A DNA stretch of 64,000 nt, from assembly GCF_020886695.1 (NCBI RefSeq), contig NZ_AP024485.1, positions 3,167,001-3,231,000 on the forward strand, given 5' to 3'. The stretch is from Pseudodesulfovibrio sediminis (GTDB taxonomy: Bacteria; Desulfobacterota; Desulfovibrionia; Desulfovibrionales; Desulfovibrionaceae). The first letter of the stretch is position 1, and every line of letters starts with the position of its first letter. The notes under the pieces were generated by a model. That model searched no databases and was not told where the DNA came from. It was given only the letters and a program-made list of their open reading frames with translations. Positions 41,714 through 50,900 of this stretch are shown one piece after another. The position numbers and the translations under genes are program-made.

Positions 41714-42270
41714 GAGTCGCGCTCCTCATTGTAGCGTTTGAATATATTGGCCACTTCCTGCTTGCCGACGATGCCATGCGGCGTGAAGGCGAGCTTGCCT
41801 TTGGGCAAAATTTTGGGGGCCAGATCCGAATCGGTCATGAGCCGACCGGTCTTGGTCATGTAGGAAACCATCAGGCCCATTTCAAAAACCCGTCCGTGCT
41901 TTTCCACAGAAGCGAGGAAACTGTCGGTAAAGGTCTTGACCTGAGGTTCGGGTGCCTTGCCTGCGCGGCGGGCCATGTGACGCAGGACGTCCATGATGCG
42001 GGCCACATCAATTTCGTTGGGGCACCGGGTCGTGCAGGATTCGCACGTGGCGCACAGCCAGAGGGATTTGCAGGAAAGAACGGTTTCTCGTTGTCCGGCC
42101 TGCACAAGGCGCATGATCTGACTGACGGGAATATCATAAAAAGAGGTATACGGGCACCCCGCTGTACAGTTGCCGCATTGGTAGCAAAGACTAACGTTCT
42201 GCTTGCTTTCCTTCTCCACTTCGTCGACGAAGTCGGCGTCATAGGAGTTGCTCAGAGATACTATGTTCAT
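41710..42270 (-). CDS. hdrC: HdrC, iron-sulfur subunit of heterodisulfide reductase
   Basis: 186 residues. Two 4Fe-4S motifs, CYQCGNCTAGCP near 30 and CATCESCTTRCP near 73, followed by helices. It wires HdrA to HdrB. It is the first gene of the hdr-flx run. Upstream lie the adh terminator (42403) and two palindromes (42293, 42340). No sigma-54 site was found in this gap, so expression is either by read-through from adh or from an unidentified promoter. Confidence 0.93.
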   Translation of the reverse strand: MNIVSLSNSYDADFVDEVEKESKQNVSLCYQCGNCTAGCPYTSFYDIPVSQIMRLVQAGQRETVLSCKSLWLCATCESCTTRCPNEIDVARIMDVLRHMARRAGKAPEPQVKTFTDSFLASVEKHGRVFEMGLMVSYMTKTGRLMTDSDLAPKILPKGKLAFTPHGIVGKQEVANIFKRYNEERDS

Positions 42271-42292
42271 ATGGTGTGTCCGCAGGGTTTTC

Positions 42293-42310
42293 GAAGGATG
42301 GACATCCTTC
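42293..42310 (-). promoter_or_regulatory. 18-bp palindrome before hdrC
   Basis: GAAGGATG-GA-CATCCTTC, perfect 8-bp arms, 23 bp upstream of the hdrC ATG. It may be an operator or a leader hairpin. Confidence 0.45.
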
Positions 42311-42339
42311 AGGTTGAGGTGAATCCGGGCCGCGTTCTC

Positions 42340-42351
42340 GCAACGCGTTGC
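42340..42351. promoter_or_regulatory. 12-bp perfect palindrome in the adh-hdrC gap
   Basis: GCAACGCGTTGC is self-complementary. Function unknown; GC-rich, so it could also be a small hairpin in the transcript. Confidence 0.3.
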
Positions 42352-42402
42352 ACGCTGCCGCAGGCCTGGTTGCCTGAATGAAATGAACTAGTAAAATAAA
42401 AG

Positions 42403-42429
42403 CCCGGGGAAGGGCAACCCTTCCCCGGG
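42403..42429 (-). terminator. Intrinsic terminator after adh
   Basis: CCCGGGGAAGGG / CCCTTCCCCGGG, a 12-bp perfect stem with a 3-nt loop. On the minus strand CTTTTATTTT follows. It separates adh from hdrC and should cut read-through into the hdr-flx genes. Confidence 0.9.
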
Positions 42430-42446
42430 AAATCTAAACAGTTTTT

Positions 42447-43628
42447 TTACAGAGCGGCCTCGTAAATGGCGGCAACGTCTGCATCGGTAGGACAACGGGG
42501 GTTAGTGAAACCACAAGCGTCTTTCTGTGCGTTACCAGTCATGGTAGCGATGTCTTTAGCCTTGACGTCCTTGCCGTACTTCTTGCCAAGAGCAACCAAG
42601 CCATCGGGGATACCGACGTCGAGGGACAGCTTCTTGATAGCGTCGAGAGCCAGTTCAGCAGCGGCGCGCGGGGACATACCATCGACGTTCTCACCCATGA
42701 TTTCGGCCATCTTCACGAAGCGGTCGACTTTGGCGATCAGGTTGAAGGCTTCAACATGAGGCAGCAGGATTGCGTTGCATTCGCCGTGGGGCAGGTCGTA
42801 GAAGCCACCCAGCTGGTGAGCCATTGCGTGAACGTGACCCAGAGAAGCGTTGTTGAATGCCATACCTGCGAGGTACTGTGCGAAACACATGCCTTCACGA
42901 GCAACGATGTCGGAACCGTTGGCAACTGCGGGACGCAGGTGAGTGAAGATCAGTTCGATGGCTTTTTCAGCACAAGCGTCGGTCATCGGGGTAGCGATGG
43001 TGGAGACGTAGGCTTCAACGGCGTGAGTCAGGGCGTCCATACCAGTGGCCGCGGTCAGTGCCGGGGGCATGCCAACCATCAGCAGGGGATCATCAAGAGC
43101 GATACCAGGAGTGACGCGCCAGTCGACGATAGCCATCTTAACCTTGCGGGAAAGATCGGTGATGATGCAGAAACGAGTCATTTCAGAAGCAGTACCAGCA
43201 GTGGTGTTCACTGCAACGTAAGGAGGCATGGGGTTGGTGGACTTGTCCACGCCTTCGTAGTCGTGAATGGTGCCGCCGTTAGCGACGACCAGGCCAACGC
43301 CCTTACCGCAGTCGTGAGAGGAACCGCCACCCAGGGTGATCAGGCTGTCGCACTTGCCTTTCTTGTAGACTTCAACACCTTCAGCAACGTTGGCGTCGGT
43401 CGGGTTCGGGATGGTCTTGTCGTAGACTTCGTATTTGACTTTGGCGTCATCGAGGATGTCGGTGATCTGTTTCAGGATACCGGTGGCAACGATGCCGGGG
43501 TCGGTAACGATCAGGGGCTTTTTGCCGCCGAGAGCAGAAATCTTACCGGGGATCTCTTTGGATGCTCCGATACCGATGAGAGTAACGCTGGGAATGAAGA
43601 AACCGTTAACTTGTTCTACTACTGCCAT
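42447..43628 (-). CDS. adh: Iron-containing alcohol dehydrogenase
   Basis: 393 residues, group III (iron-dependent) alcohol dehydrogenase. Seen are the NAD motif LGGGSSHDCGKG, LNTTAGT-like AVNTTAGTASEMTRFCIITD, and the metal site HAVEAYVS, GHVHAMAHQLGGFYDLPHGECNA. It converts ethanol to acetaldehyde with NAD+. ATG 43628 is preferred (AGGAGTTGTATC upstream) over the longer frame. It has a near-perfect sigma-54 promoter at 43711. It sits before hdrC, the arrangement seen in Desulfovibrio, where NADH from ethanol feeds Flx-Hdr. Confidence 0.94.
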   Translation of the reverse strand: MAVVEQVNGFFIPSVTLIGIGASKEIPGKISALGGKKPLIVTDPGIVATGILKQITDILDDAKVKYEVYDKTIPNPTDANVAEGVEVYKKGKCDSLITLGGGSSHDCGKGVGLVVANGGTIHDYEGVDKSTNPMPPYVAVNTTAGTASEMTRFCIITDLSRKVKMAIVDWRVTPGIALDDPLLMVGMPPALTAATGMDALTHAVEAYVSTIATPMTDACAEKAIELIFTHLRPAVANGSDIVAREGMCFAQYLAGMAFNNASLGHVHAMAHQLGGFYDLPHGECNAILLPHVEAFNLIAKVDRFVKMAEIMGENVDGMSPRAAAELALDAIKKLSLDVGIPDGLVALGKKYGKDVKAKDIATMTGNAQKDACGFTNPRCPTDADVAAIYEAAL

Positions 43629-43936
43629 GATACAACTCCTGAAATAGGGTTTAGGGTGAGAAACGGATAAATTCCGTAAAAAATAACCTACGCAGTTGGG
43701 TCCTCTTAGAGCAAAGCGTGTGCCAAAAGTAAAAGCCCTTGTTAAACAGGCGGTTATCTTTTTAGGATGGATTTCCCATTTCAAGTTTGGGGCAAAATGG
43801 CCCATGTAATTGATGGAGCTTGTACTATGTTAGTCGTAGTCGAGAAACTTTTTCTCCGAATGTACAGTGACTTGGAGAGCTGTGTGTCGTTTTGATACAG
43901 TTTTTGGGGGAGGATGGGTCAAAATGTCTTGAGGGG
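43629..43936. other. adh control region
   Basis: 308 bp without a gene. It contains the sigma-54 promoter (43711-43725) and a GAGAAA-CTT-TTTCTC inverted repeat (43842-43856) about 150 bp upstream of the predicted start. The repeat could serve the regulator encoded just upstream. Confidence 0.55.
43711..43725 (-). promoter_or_regulatory. Sigma-54 promoter of adh
   Basis: TGGCACACGCTTTGC on the minus strand: TGGCAC-N5-TTGC, exact consensus steps and spacing. The predicted start near 43699 gives a leader of about 70 nt before ATG 43628. Confidence 0.85.
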
Positions 43937-45286
43937 CTATACGCTTTCGATCCCGTATTTTTGAATCTTGCGGTAGAGTGTTTTTCTACCGATCCCAAGA
44001 GCGTCGGCAGCCTTTTGCCGGTTGCCAGTATATATAGATAATACACGAATGATGTGCTCGCGTTCAACGCTTTCGAGAGACATGGGAGGACTTGTCGGTT
44101 CAGGGTCGTTGCAGGTTCCGACGACCTCGGGGGGAAGGGTGTTGTCCGTGATCACGTTGGTGTCAGACAGAATCAGGGCGCGCTCCAGAACATTGCGCAA
44201 CTCCCGGACATTGCCCGGCCAGTCGTAATTGAGCAGGTGGTGCAAGGTCTTTTGCGGCATGACAGCCGGTTCCTGGCCCGGGCTCAGCAGATTCAGGAAG
44301 TGCTCGACCAGCAGGGGGATGTCCTCTTTCCGCTTTGAGAGTCGCGGAATGTGGATGTTGAAGACATTGATGCGATGGTACAGCGCCTCGTTGAACTCGC
44401 CCTTTTCCACGGCCTTGCCCAGATCGCGGTTGGTGGCAAACAGGAAGCGGACGTCAGCCAGGCGTTCTTCGTTGTCGCCCATACGGCGATAGGTCTTTGT
44501 TTCCAACAGGCGGAGCAGGGAGGCCTGTACGTCGTCCGGCAGATCGCCTATTTCATCCAGAAAGAGGGTACCCTTGTGCGCAACGGAGATGAGGCCGTCG
44601 TGGCCTTCTGATGCGCCGGTGAACGAGCCTTTCTTGTGACCGAAAAGCTCGGACCGGACCATCTCCCGTTGCAGCATGGCGCAGTTCTTGATGATCAGGG
44701 GGTGAGCGGAGCGCTTGGAACGGCTGTGGATGGCGTGGGCCACCACGTCCTTGCCTGCGCCGCTTTCGCCGGTGATGAGGACCGGCACTTCCGACGGGGT
44801 CAGCTTCTCAATAAGAAAATTGATGCCCTTGATGGGGTCGGAACGACCGATGAGGTGGGTTTTCTGGGTGGTGTTTTCCTGAGTGTGTCGCAGCCCGCGG
44901 TTTTCACGGTGCAGACATACCCGTTGGTAGGCGCGATCCAGAACCAGCTCCATGCGGTCGAGCTTGAAGGGCTTGGTGATGTAATCAAAGACGCCCAGAC
45001 GCATGGCCTCCACAGCGCTGTCTATGTCTCCGTGACCCGTGATGAGCACGAACTCCAGATCCTGCTGGGTCGATTTGAACTCAGTATATAAATCCATGCC
45101 GTCTGCGTCTGGCAGGCGGATATCCAGAATGATGACGTCATACCGCGTCTTGGACAGAAGCTGGCGTGCTCGCTTGGCGTCTTCAGCGGTGTGCAGGATG
45201 CGTTCGCTGGATTCGAGCTCCCTTTTCAGGAGTCTGCGGATGGATCGTTCATCATCCACGACAAGGACATTATAGGGTGACGGCAT
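43937..45286 (-). CDS. Sigma-54-dependent response regulator with GSFTGA loop
   Basis: 449 residues. Receiver (1-120) with Asp11, Asp12 and acceptor Asp55 (IILDIRLPD); AAA+ domain (~145-385) with GESGAGKD Walker A and FLDEIGDLP Walker B; Fis-type helix-turn-helix at the end (NRQKAADALGIGRKTLYRKI). The loop that contacts sigma-54 reads GSFTGA instead of GAFTGA. The gene is 3 nt after its kinase and directly upstream of adh, so it is the likely activator of both alcohol dehydrogenase promoters. Confidence 0.93.
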   Translation of the reverse strand: MPSPYNVLVVDDERSIRRLLKRELESSERILHTAEDAKRARQLLSKTRYDVIILDIRLPDADGMDLYTEFKSTQQDLEFVLITGHGDIDSAVEAMRLGVFDYITKPFKLDRMELVLDRAYQRVCLHRENRGLRHTQENTTQKTHLIGRSDPIKGINFLIEKLTPSEVPVLITGESGAGKDVVAHAIHSRSKRSAHPLIIKNCAMLQREMVRSELFGHKKGSFTGASEGHDGLISVAHKGTLFLDEIGDLPDDVQASLLRLLETKTYRRMGDNEERLADVRFLFATNRDLGKAVEKGEFNEALYHRINVFNIHIPRLSKRKEDIPLLVEHFLNLLSPGQEPAVMPQKTLHHLLNYDWPGNVRELRNVLERALILSDTNVITDNTLPPEVVGTCNDPEPTSPPMSLESVEREHIIRVLSIYTGNRQKAADALGIGRKTLYRKIQKYGIESV

Positions 45287-45289
45287 GCA

Positions 45290-46486
45290 CTAATCCTGTT
45301 GAATGGGAAGGGTTACCCTGAATAGTGAGCCTTTCCCGGTTTCACTGAGCACGTCAATTTCGCCGTTGTGCTCCTTGACGATGTTGTAGCAGGTGGACAG
45401 CCCGATACCGATGCCTTTGCCAACCGGTTTGGTGGTAAAGAACGGGTCGAACAGGCGATCCTGGATCGCGGGCGAGATACCCGATCCGGAATCCTCCACT
45501 TCAAAGACGATGGCGCCGCTGCTGATCATGCGGGTGCGGACGCTGATGGTGCCTTCCTTGCCCTGCAGGGCGTCGGTGGCGTTGGTCATCAGGTTGAGCA
45601 TGACCTGTTTCAGCCGGGGTTCATCCGCATAGATGAGCGGCAGGTCTTCACTCAGGTCGATGTCCAGAGTGAGCTTGCGCGAGCGTTTCAGGTGGTAGCC
45701 CAGGATGTTGAGCGTTTCCTTGACGACACCGTTGACGTTGACGATGCCGAACACCGAGTTGGCCGGATGCCCGAAGTTGAGCAGGCTTTTCACGATTTCC
45801 TGGCAACGGTTGCACTCTTTGAGAATGGTATCCGTGTATTCTGCGAACTCTTCCTTAAGGTCTGTGGGAACGTCTTCGGGGAGCTTGTCCAGACGGCGTT
45901 GGATGCCCTCGGCGTAGCCTGAAATGGCCATGAGCGGGTTGTTGACCTCATGGGCGACGCCTGTGGCCAGGGTGCCGACCGTGGCCATTTTTTCTGCCTG
46001 ATAATATTTGGCCTGGTATTCTTTTTCCATGGTCACATCGCGCTTGAAAATGAGTACCCGGTTTTCCGAGCTGCCCGTGCTTTTCAGCGGAGACGCGATC
46101 ATTTCGAACTGGTGTTTTCTTCCATCGATGCGGAAGAAGGCCAGCTCCTTGCACACCTTGTTTGTGGACAGGGAGCGGAATGCCGGACACTCGGGACAGG
46201 CGTCAACCGAGTTGCGGAACAGTTCGTAACAATACTTGCCTTCAGGCTCTACACCCTTGAACAGTTTGCGAAAGACGTGGTTCACGGAGATGATGCGCAG
46301 ATTTTCCGAGAGAACCATCATGACGTCGGTAATGCCGTCCAGGATGGCTGCGATTTCCCTGCGCTGGCTTTCGGATTCCTCGTTGGCCGCTTGCAACTCC
46401 TCGATGGTGTGCTGGAGTTCCTGGAAGAAACCGAGCTTTGAGTGCTCGATGCCTATTAGGTCACTGAGTGTCGTTGACGGAGTCAT
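45290..46486 (-). CDS. Cytoplasmic PAS histidine kinase with cysteine cluster
   Basis: 398 residues, no membrane helix. An N-terminal coiled coil (~20-45) leads to a PAS domain (~45-155). Inside it four cysteines (Cys86, Cys97, Cys100, Cys112) are grouped as CYELF, CPEC and VCKE, enough to hold a metal or Fe-S centre. HisKA has His179 (GVAHEVNNP); HATPase has NLMTNATDAL, EDSGSGI and GKGIGIGLS. The first base of its ATG is the last base of the adh2 stop. It probably reports redox or alcohol status to the sigma-54 regulator downstream. Confidence 0.92.
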   Translation of the reverse strand: MTPSTTLSDLIGIEHSKLGFFQELQHTIEELQAANEESESQRREIAAILDGITDVMMVLSENLRIISVNHVFRKLFKGVEPEGKYCYELFRNSVDACPECPAFRSLSTNKVCKELAFFRIDGRKHQFEMIASPLKSTGSSENRVLIFKRDVTMEKEYQAKYYQAEKMATVGTLATGVAHEVNNPLMAISGYAEGIQRRLDKLPEDVPTDLKEEFAEYTDTILKECNRCQEIVKSLLNFGHPANSVFGIVNVNGVVKETLNILGYHLKRSRKLTLDIDLSEDLPLIYADEPRLKQVMLNLMTNATDALQGKEGTISVRTRMISSGAIVFEVEDSGSGISPAIQDRLFDPFFTTKPVGKGIGIGLSTCYNIVKEHNGEIDVLSETGKGSLFRVTLPIQQD

Positions 46487-47628
46487 TACCAGGCCTCCTC
46501 ACAGATGGTCATGAGATCTTCCCAGGTTGCCGGTCTCGGGTTAGTGAGATGGCAGGCGTCATGGGTGGCCGTGACACAGATTTTTTTCAAAGTTTCCTTC
46601 TCGGGCACGAGGTCGCGTAAACGGGTGTTGATGCCCAACTCCACAAACAGCTTTTCAAGGCAGTCTATGCCCAGCACCGCTGCTTCCTTGGTGGAGCAGA
46701 TGTGGGAGCCGGAGATGATCCTGCCGATTTCGCCCATTTTGCCGACGCAGGAGGGGAGGTTGTAGCGCATGACCTCTGGCAGGAGCACGGGGTGGACCCA
46801 GCCGTGGAGCACATCGCAGATACCACCCAGAGAGTGGGCCAGGGCGTGAAGCGATCCAAGACCCGCGTTGCTGAAGGACATGCCCGCAGCGGTAGAGGCG
46901 ATGGACATCTGCTCCAGCGCCTTGAGGTCGCGGTCTTCGGCAGCGGGCTTGATGTTGTTGATGATCAGTTCGATGGCCTTGAGCGCCTGCATTTCAGTGA
47001 ACGGGGAGGCGAGCTTGGAGACATAGGATTCCACGGCGTGTGCCAGGGCGTCAATGCCTGCCGCCAGAATGAGGCTGCGGCTCTGTGTGATCAGGAGTTG
47101 CGGGTCGATGATGGAAATGTTCGGAACGAGGGAGCGGCTGATGATGGACATTTTCACTTCGCGCTCAACATCGGTGATGATGCAGAATTGGGAAATGTCC
47201 GAGCTGGAGCCTGCGGTGCTTGGTATAAGGATCATGGGCGGCAGGGGCCGCATGATGCGGTTGGCGCCTTCGTAGTCGCGAATCTGGCCGCCATTGCCCG
47301 CTATGATGCCGATGCCTTTGGCTGTGTCCATGGCGCTGCCGCCACCGAGTGCGATGATGACATCACACCGTGCTTCGAGGTACTGCTTGGCGCCGCTGTG
47401 AACCTGTCTGTCACGTGGGTTGGAGTTGACGTCATTGAAGTAGACACACTCCAGATTGTTGGCTCGCAGGATGCCCTTGACCAGATCAACCCAGCCTGAC
47501 TCCTCAACGCCTGAATCGCTGACAAAAAAGATTTTCTGCGCACCTACGCGCTTGGCACACTCTGCCAGATGCGTAATGGAACCGCTGCCGAAAATAATAT
47601 CCGGGATGGCAAATTTTGTACTGATCAT
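46486..47628 (-). CDS. Second iron-containing alcohol dehydrogenase
   Basis: 380 residues, group III iron alcohol dehydrogenase. GGGSAMDTAKGIG (NAD), STAGSSSDISQFCIITD, and the metal-site region HAVESYVS, GSLHALAHSLGGICDVLHGWVHPVL are visible. It is clearly related to the enzyme at 42447 but diverged. It heads an operon with the kinase and sigma-54 regulator, behind a candidate sigma-54 promoter at 47725, so the regulatory pair may be autoregulated. The substrate may be another short alcohol or diol. Confidence 0.9.
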   Translation of the reverse strand: MISTKFAIPDIIFGSGSITHLAECAKRVGAQKIFFVSDSGVEESGWVDLVKGILRANNLECVYFNDVNSNPRDRQVHSGAKQYLEARCDVIIALGGGSAMDTAKGIGIIAGNGGQIRDYEGANRIMRPLPPMILIPSTAGSSSDISQFCIITDVEREVKMSIISRSLVPNISIIDPQLLITQSRSLILAAGIDALAHAVESYVSKLASPFTEMQALKAIELIINNIKPAAEDRDLKALEQMSIASTAAGMSFSNAGLGSLHALAHSLGGICDVLHGWVHPVLLPEVMRYNLPSCVGKMGEIGRIISGSHICSTKEAAVLGIDCLEKLFVELGINTRLRDLVPEKETLKKICVTATHDACHLTNPRPATWEDLMTICEEAW

Positions 47629-47724
47629 GATGGATAATCCTGCTCCCTGATCGTCGATGTGTGGCGATCATATAGTGATAATACCGAATTTCGCCGCCAC
47701 AGTGAACGTCATTTCAGGGCAATT

Positions 47725-47740
47725 TGCAATATCTTTCCCA
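47725..47740 (-). promoter_or_regulatory. Candidate sigma-54 promoter of the adh2-kinase-regulator operon
   Basis: TGGGAAAGATATTGCA on the minus strand. GG and GC steps have exact spacing and the -12 half TTGCA is perfect; the -24 half is TGGGA instead of TGGCA. Predicted start near 47713, about 85 nt before ATG 47628. Confidence 0.6.
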
Positions 47741-47808
47741 CGAGGCTCCTGATCCGTACAGCAGAGAGACTGGGGTGTCCGTTCATTGATAAGGGCGTTT
47801 GAAGAACC

Positions 47809-47824
47809 CGAAAAGGGCCCTTTT
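47809..47824. promoter_or_regulatory. 16-bp perfect palindrome
   Basis: GAAAAGGGCCCTTTTC is self-complementary. It lies about 95-110 bp upstream of the predicted adh2 start site, a fitting place for an activator, and equally between the divergent genes. Confidence 0.4.
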
Positions 47825-47995
47825 CCCTTGTTTGATCTATTGCTGAACGGAGTTCGGCGGTTGGAGACAACGCCTTTGGCGGTGCAGGTCTGGTGAACCG
47901 CATATTTCTTTTTTCAGTTCCAATCTATAATTGTATTTTAGTGAGTCCTCTCTACCATGGAGAGAGTTGTTTATCAGAGTATGGTGGAGGGTAGA

Positions 47996-50900
47996 ATGAA
48001 ACGCATTAGTGCGCTTTTGGGATGGGGCATAATACTTGTCGGGGCATACTGGTTGTCGCGCTTGAATGTGGTCGTGTTTCATTCCGCCATTGAGCTTTTC
48101 AGCATTACCGTTTCCATCTGTGCGTTCATGGTTGGTTGGAACTCGCGCCACTTGAACAAGAATTCGTATCTGGTTTTCATTTCCATCAGCCTCCTGCCCA
48201 TCGCCGTGCTGGGCTTCCTGCATACTATTTCGCTGGAATCCATGGACGTTTTTCCCGGACACGGCGCAGACATCCCGATACAGTTCTGGGTCATTACCCG
48301 ATATCTCATCGCCATCAGTTTTCTTCTGGCTCCCGTTGTCATCGGCAAACAGGTTCGATTCGTAGCCGTATTGGTCGGATTTTCCGCGGTGGCCGCGTTA
48401 GCCTCGGCCGCTGTTTTCCTTAATGCGTTCCCTGTGTGCTACCAGAAAGGCGTTGGATATACACCGTTTAGAATCTTTTCCGAATACATCATGATCGGCC
48501 TGTTTTGTCTCGCTGCATGGTCGCTCTACAGAAAACGTCATGTGTTACTCAACGATATCTGTGGTCTGACGCTTGGCGCGATGGCGCTCTTTATCATGCG
48601 AGGATTGGTTTTTGTCGGTTTTCAGGGAACCTATGATTTTGTTTATTATCTGGAACATGTCTTCGAACTCATTGCCTATTACCTGTTGTATCTCGCCATT
48701 GTCAGGACCGGTATCAAAAAGCCGTATGAGAGCCTTTCGAGAGACCTGATCAGCAGTGAACATCGGTATCGGACGCTTTTTGCGTTCAGTCCTTTCGGGA
48801 TCATTCTCATTGAACCGAAGACCCGGGCCATCCATATGGCAAATGACAGTTCCCGGAACATGTTCGGGTGTGGGCCGGATGACCTCCCCTTTGAATGTGT
48901 GGAGGATTTGCATTCGGATGAATTTCGTCAGTCAGCCATGGAGGTCTATGCCGAACACGCGAGTAGGAAGACCTGCAAAACAAGCGGTGTGCTCTTTCGC
49001 AAGGTGGACGGAACAACCTTTTATGCCGATGTAACGACCTCGGCCATGGAAATGAACGGCAAGGTTCTGTTGGTCGTCTTCCTTGAAGATGTGACAGAGA
49101 GCCGTGTTGCGCAGGAAAAGCTGCGAAAGAGCGAACGGAGGAGCAAGGAATTTGTCGCCGCTTCGCCTGTCGGTATTTTCGCCATAGATGAGCATGGATG
49201 GTATAAGGAGATCAATCCGGCTGGGTGCGCCATGCTCGGGTATACGTCCGAGGAACTGCTGACCATGAATATGGCGGATGTCGATGCTTCGGGCGAGGGC
49301 GATCTCGACAACATGCTGGAGACGCTTTTTGACGCCGGCCAGTTCAAGGGCGAGCTGCGGGTGAGACGTAAAGACGGTTCCTACAGGGATGTCATGCTGG
49401 ACGCGGTCTTGCTTGATGACGGGTTCTTGCTCGCTTTTTGCGAGGACATCAGCGACCAGAAACAAGCGGAGCGGAAGCTGCGTGAGAGCGAAGAACGTTT
49501 CAAGGCGCTGCACAACGCCTCTTTTGGCGGGATTGCCATCCATGACAAGGGGATCATTCTGGAGTGCAATCAAGGCTTGGCCGAGACCACGGGATATACG
49601 CTTGAAGAGTTGACAGGCATGGATGGGTTGCTGTTGATCGACGAGTCCTATCGGGATCAGGTCATGGCAAATATCCTTGCTGAAAACGAGGAGCCTTACG
49701 AAGTCCAGGGCGTGCGAAAGTCCGGGGAAGTGTACCCTGTGCGGCTCGAAGGGAGAAATATTCCTTACAAGGGAAAGCGGGTCCGTACGGTTGAATTCCG
49801 GGACATCACCCAGCAGAAACAGGCTGAGAAGGCGCTGCTGGAGAGTGAAGCCCGATTCCGCTTGCTCTATATGGACGCGCCCGTTCCCTACCAGTCGCTG
49901 GACGCCAAAGGGAACATTCTCGAAGTCAACAGGAAGTATTGCGACGTTCTAGGCTATGAACGGGAGGAACTGCTGGGCAGGAACTTCAGCGAATTGCTGC
50001 ACCCGGAGTGGCAACAGCATTTTGTTGATAATTTCCCACGTTTCAAGGCTGTTGGTGAGATTCTGGGGGTTGAATTTGAAATGCAGCGAAAGGATGGAGA
50101 GTATATTCTCGTAACCTTTAACGGGCGTATCGGAAAGCAGCCCGACGGCCAGTTTCTCCAAACCCACTGTGTGTTCCGGGATATTTCAACGGAACGGGCT
50201 ACCGAAGATCATTTGATTCAGGCAAAGAATGCAGCCGAGGCGGCCAGTCAGAGCAAATCCGAATTCCTTGCCAACATGAGTCATGAGATTCGCACTCCGC
50301 TCAATGGCGTGCTGGGTATGCTGCAACTGCTGCAGACCACTTCCCTTGATTCGGAGCAGCATGAATATATCCATCTGGCTGTCCAGTCATCCAGGCGATT
50401 GACCCGTTTGTTGTCGGATATACTGGACTTGTCCAGAGTGGAGGCCGGGAAGCTGGTTCTGTTGAACGAAGCGTTCAGCCTGAAGGAGAAGCTGGAGGAA
50501 GCCGTTGAATTGTATCGCCCCTTGGCCATGCAGGCGGGCATTGAACTGCTTTTGAATCTGGACCCCGAACTTCCTTCTTGGGTGACGGGAGACCCAACAC
50601 GTTTGCAGCAGGTGCTGGCCAATCTGGTGGGTAATTCCATCAAGTTTACCACGGAGGGGAGTGTGTCGGTCTCCGTCACTCCCTTGTCCGACGCGTATGT
50701 CGACAATCCGGGCATTCTTTTCTCGGTGGTTGATACCGGTATCGGGATACCGGATGACAAACTCGGCAAACTCTTTTCGGCGTTCACCCAGGTCAGCGAA
50801 GGGTACTCGAGAAAGTTCCAGGGTGCCGGGTTGGGTCTGTCCATCTGCAAGCGACTCGTGGACCTCATGGGTGGGGGCATCGCCGTTGAGAGCGAAGTCG

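Larger units (their letters stand above)
47629..47995. other. Divergent control region between adh2 and the hybrid kinase
   Basis: 367 bp without a gene. It has a candidate sigma-54 promoter facing adh2 (47725-47740) and a perfect 16-bp palindrome (47809-47824). I see no clear promoter for the hybrid kinase. Confidence 0.55.

Noticed and set aside
43937-47628. Shared activator binding sites upstream of adh and adh2
   Set aside because: I compared both upstream regions by eye and found only short common words such as CCCTTGTT, not a convincing repeated site.
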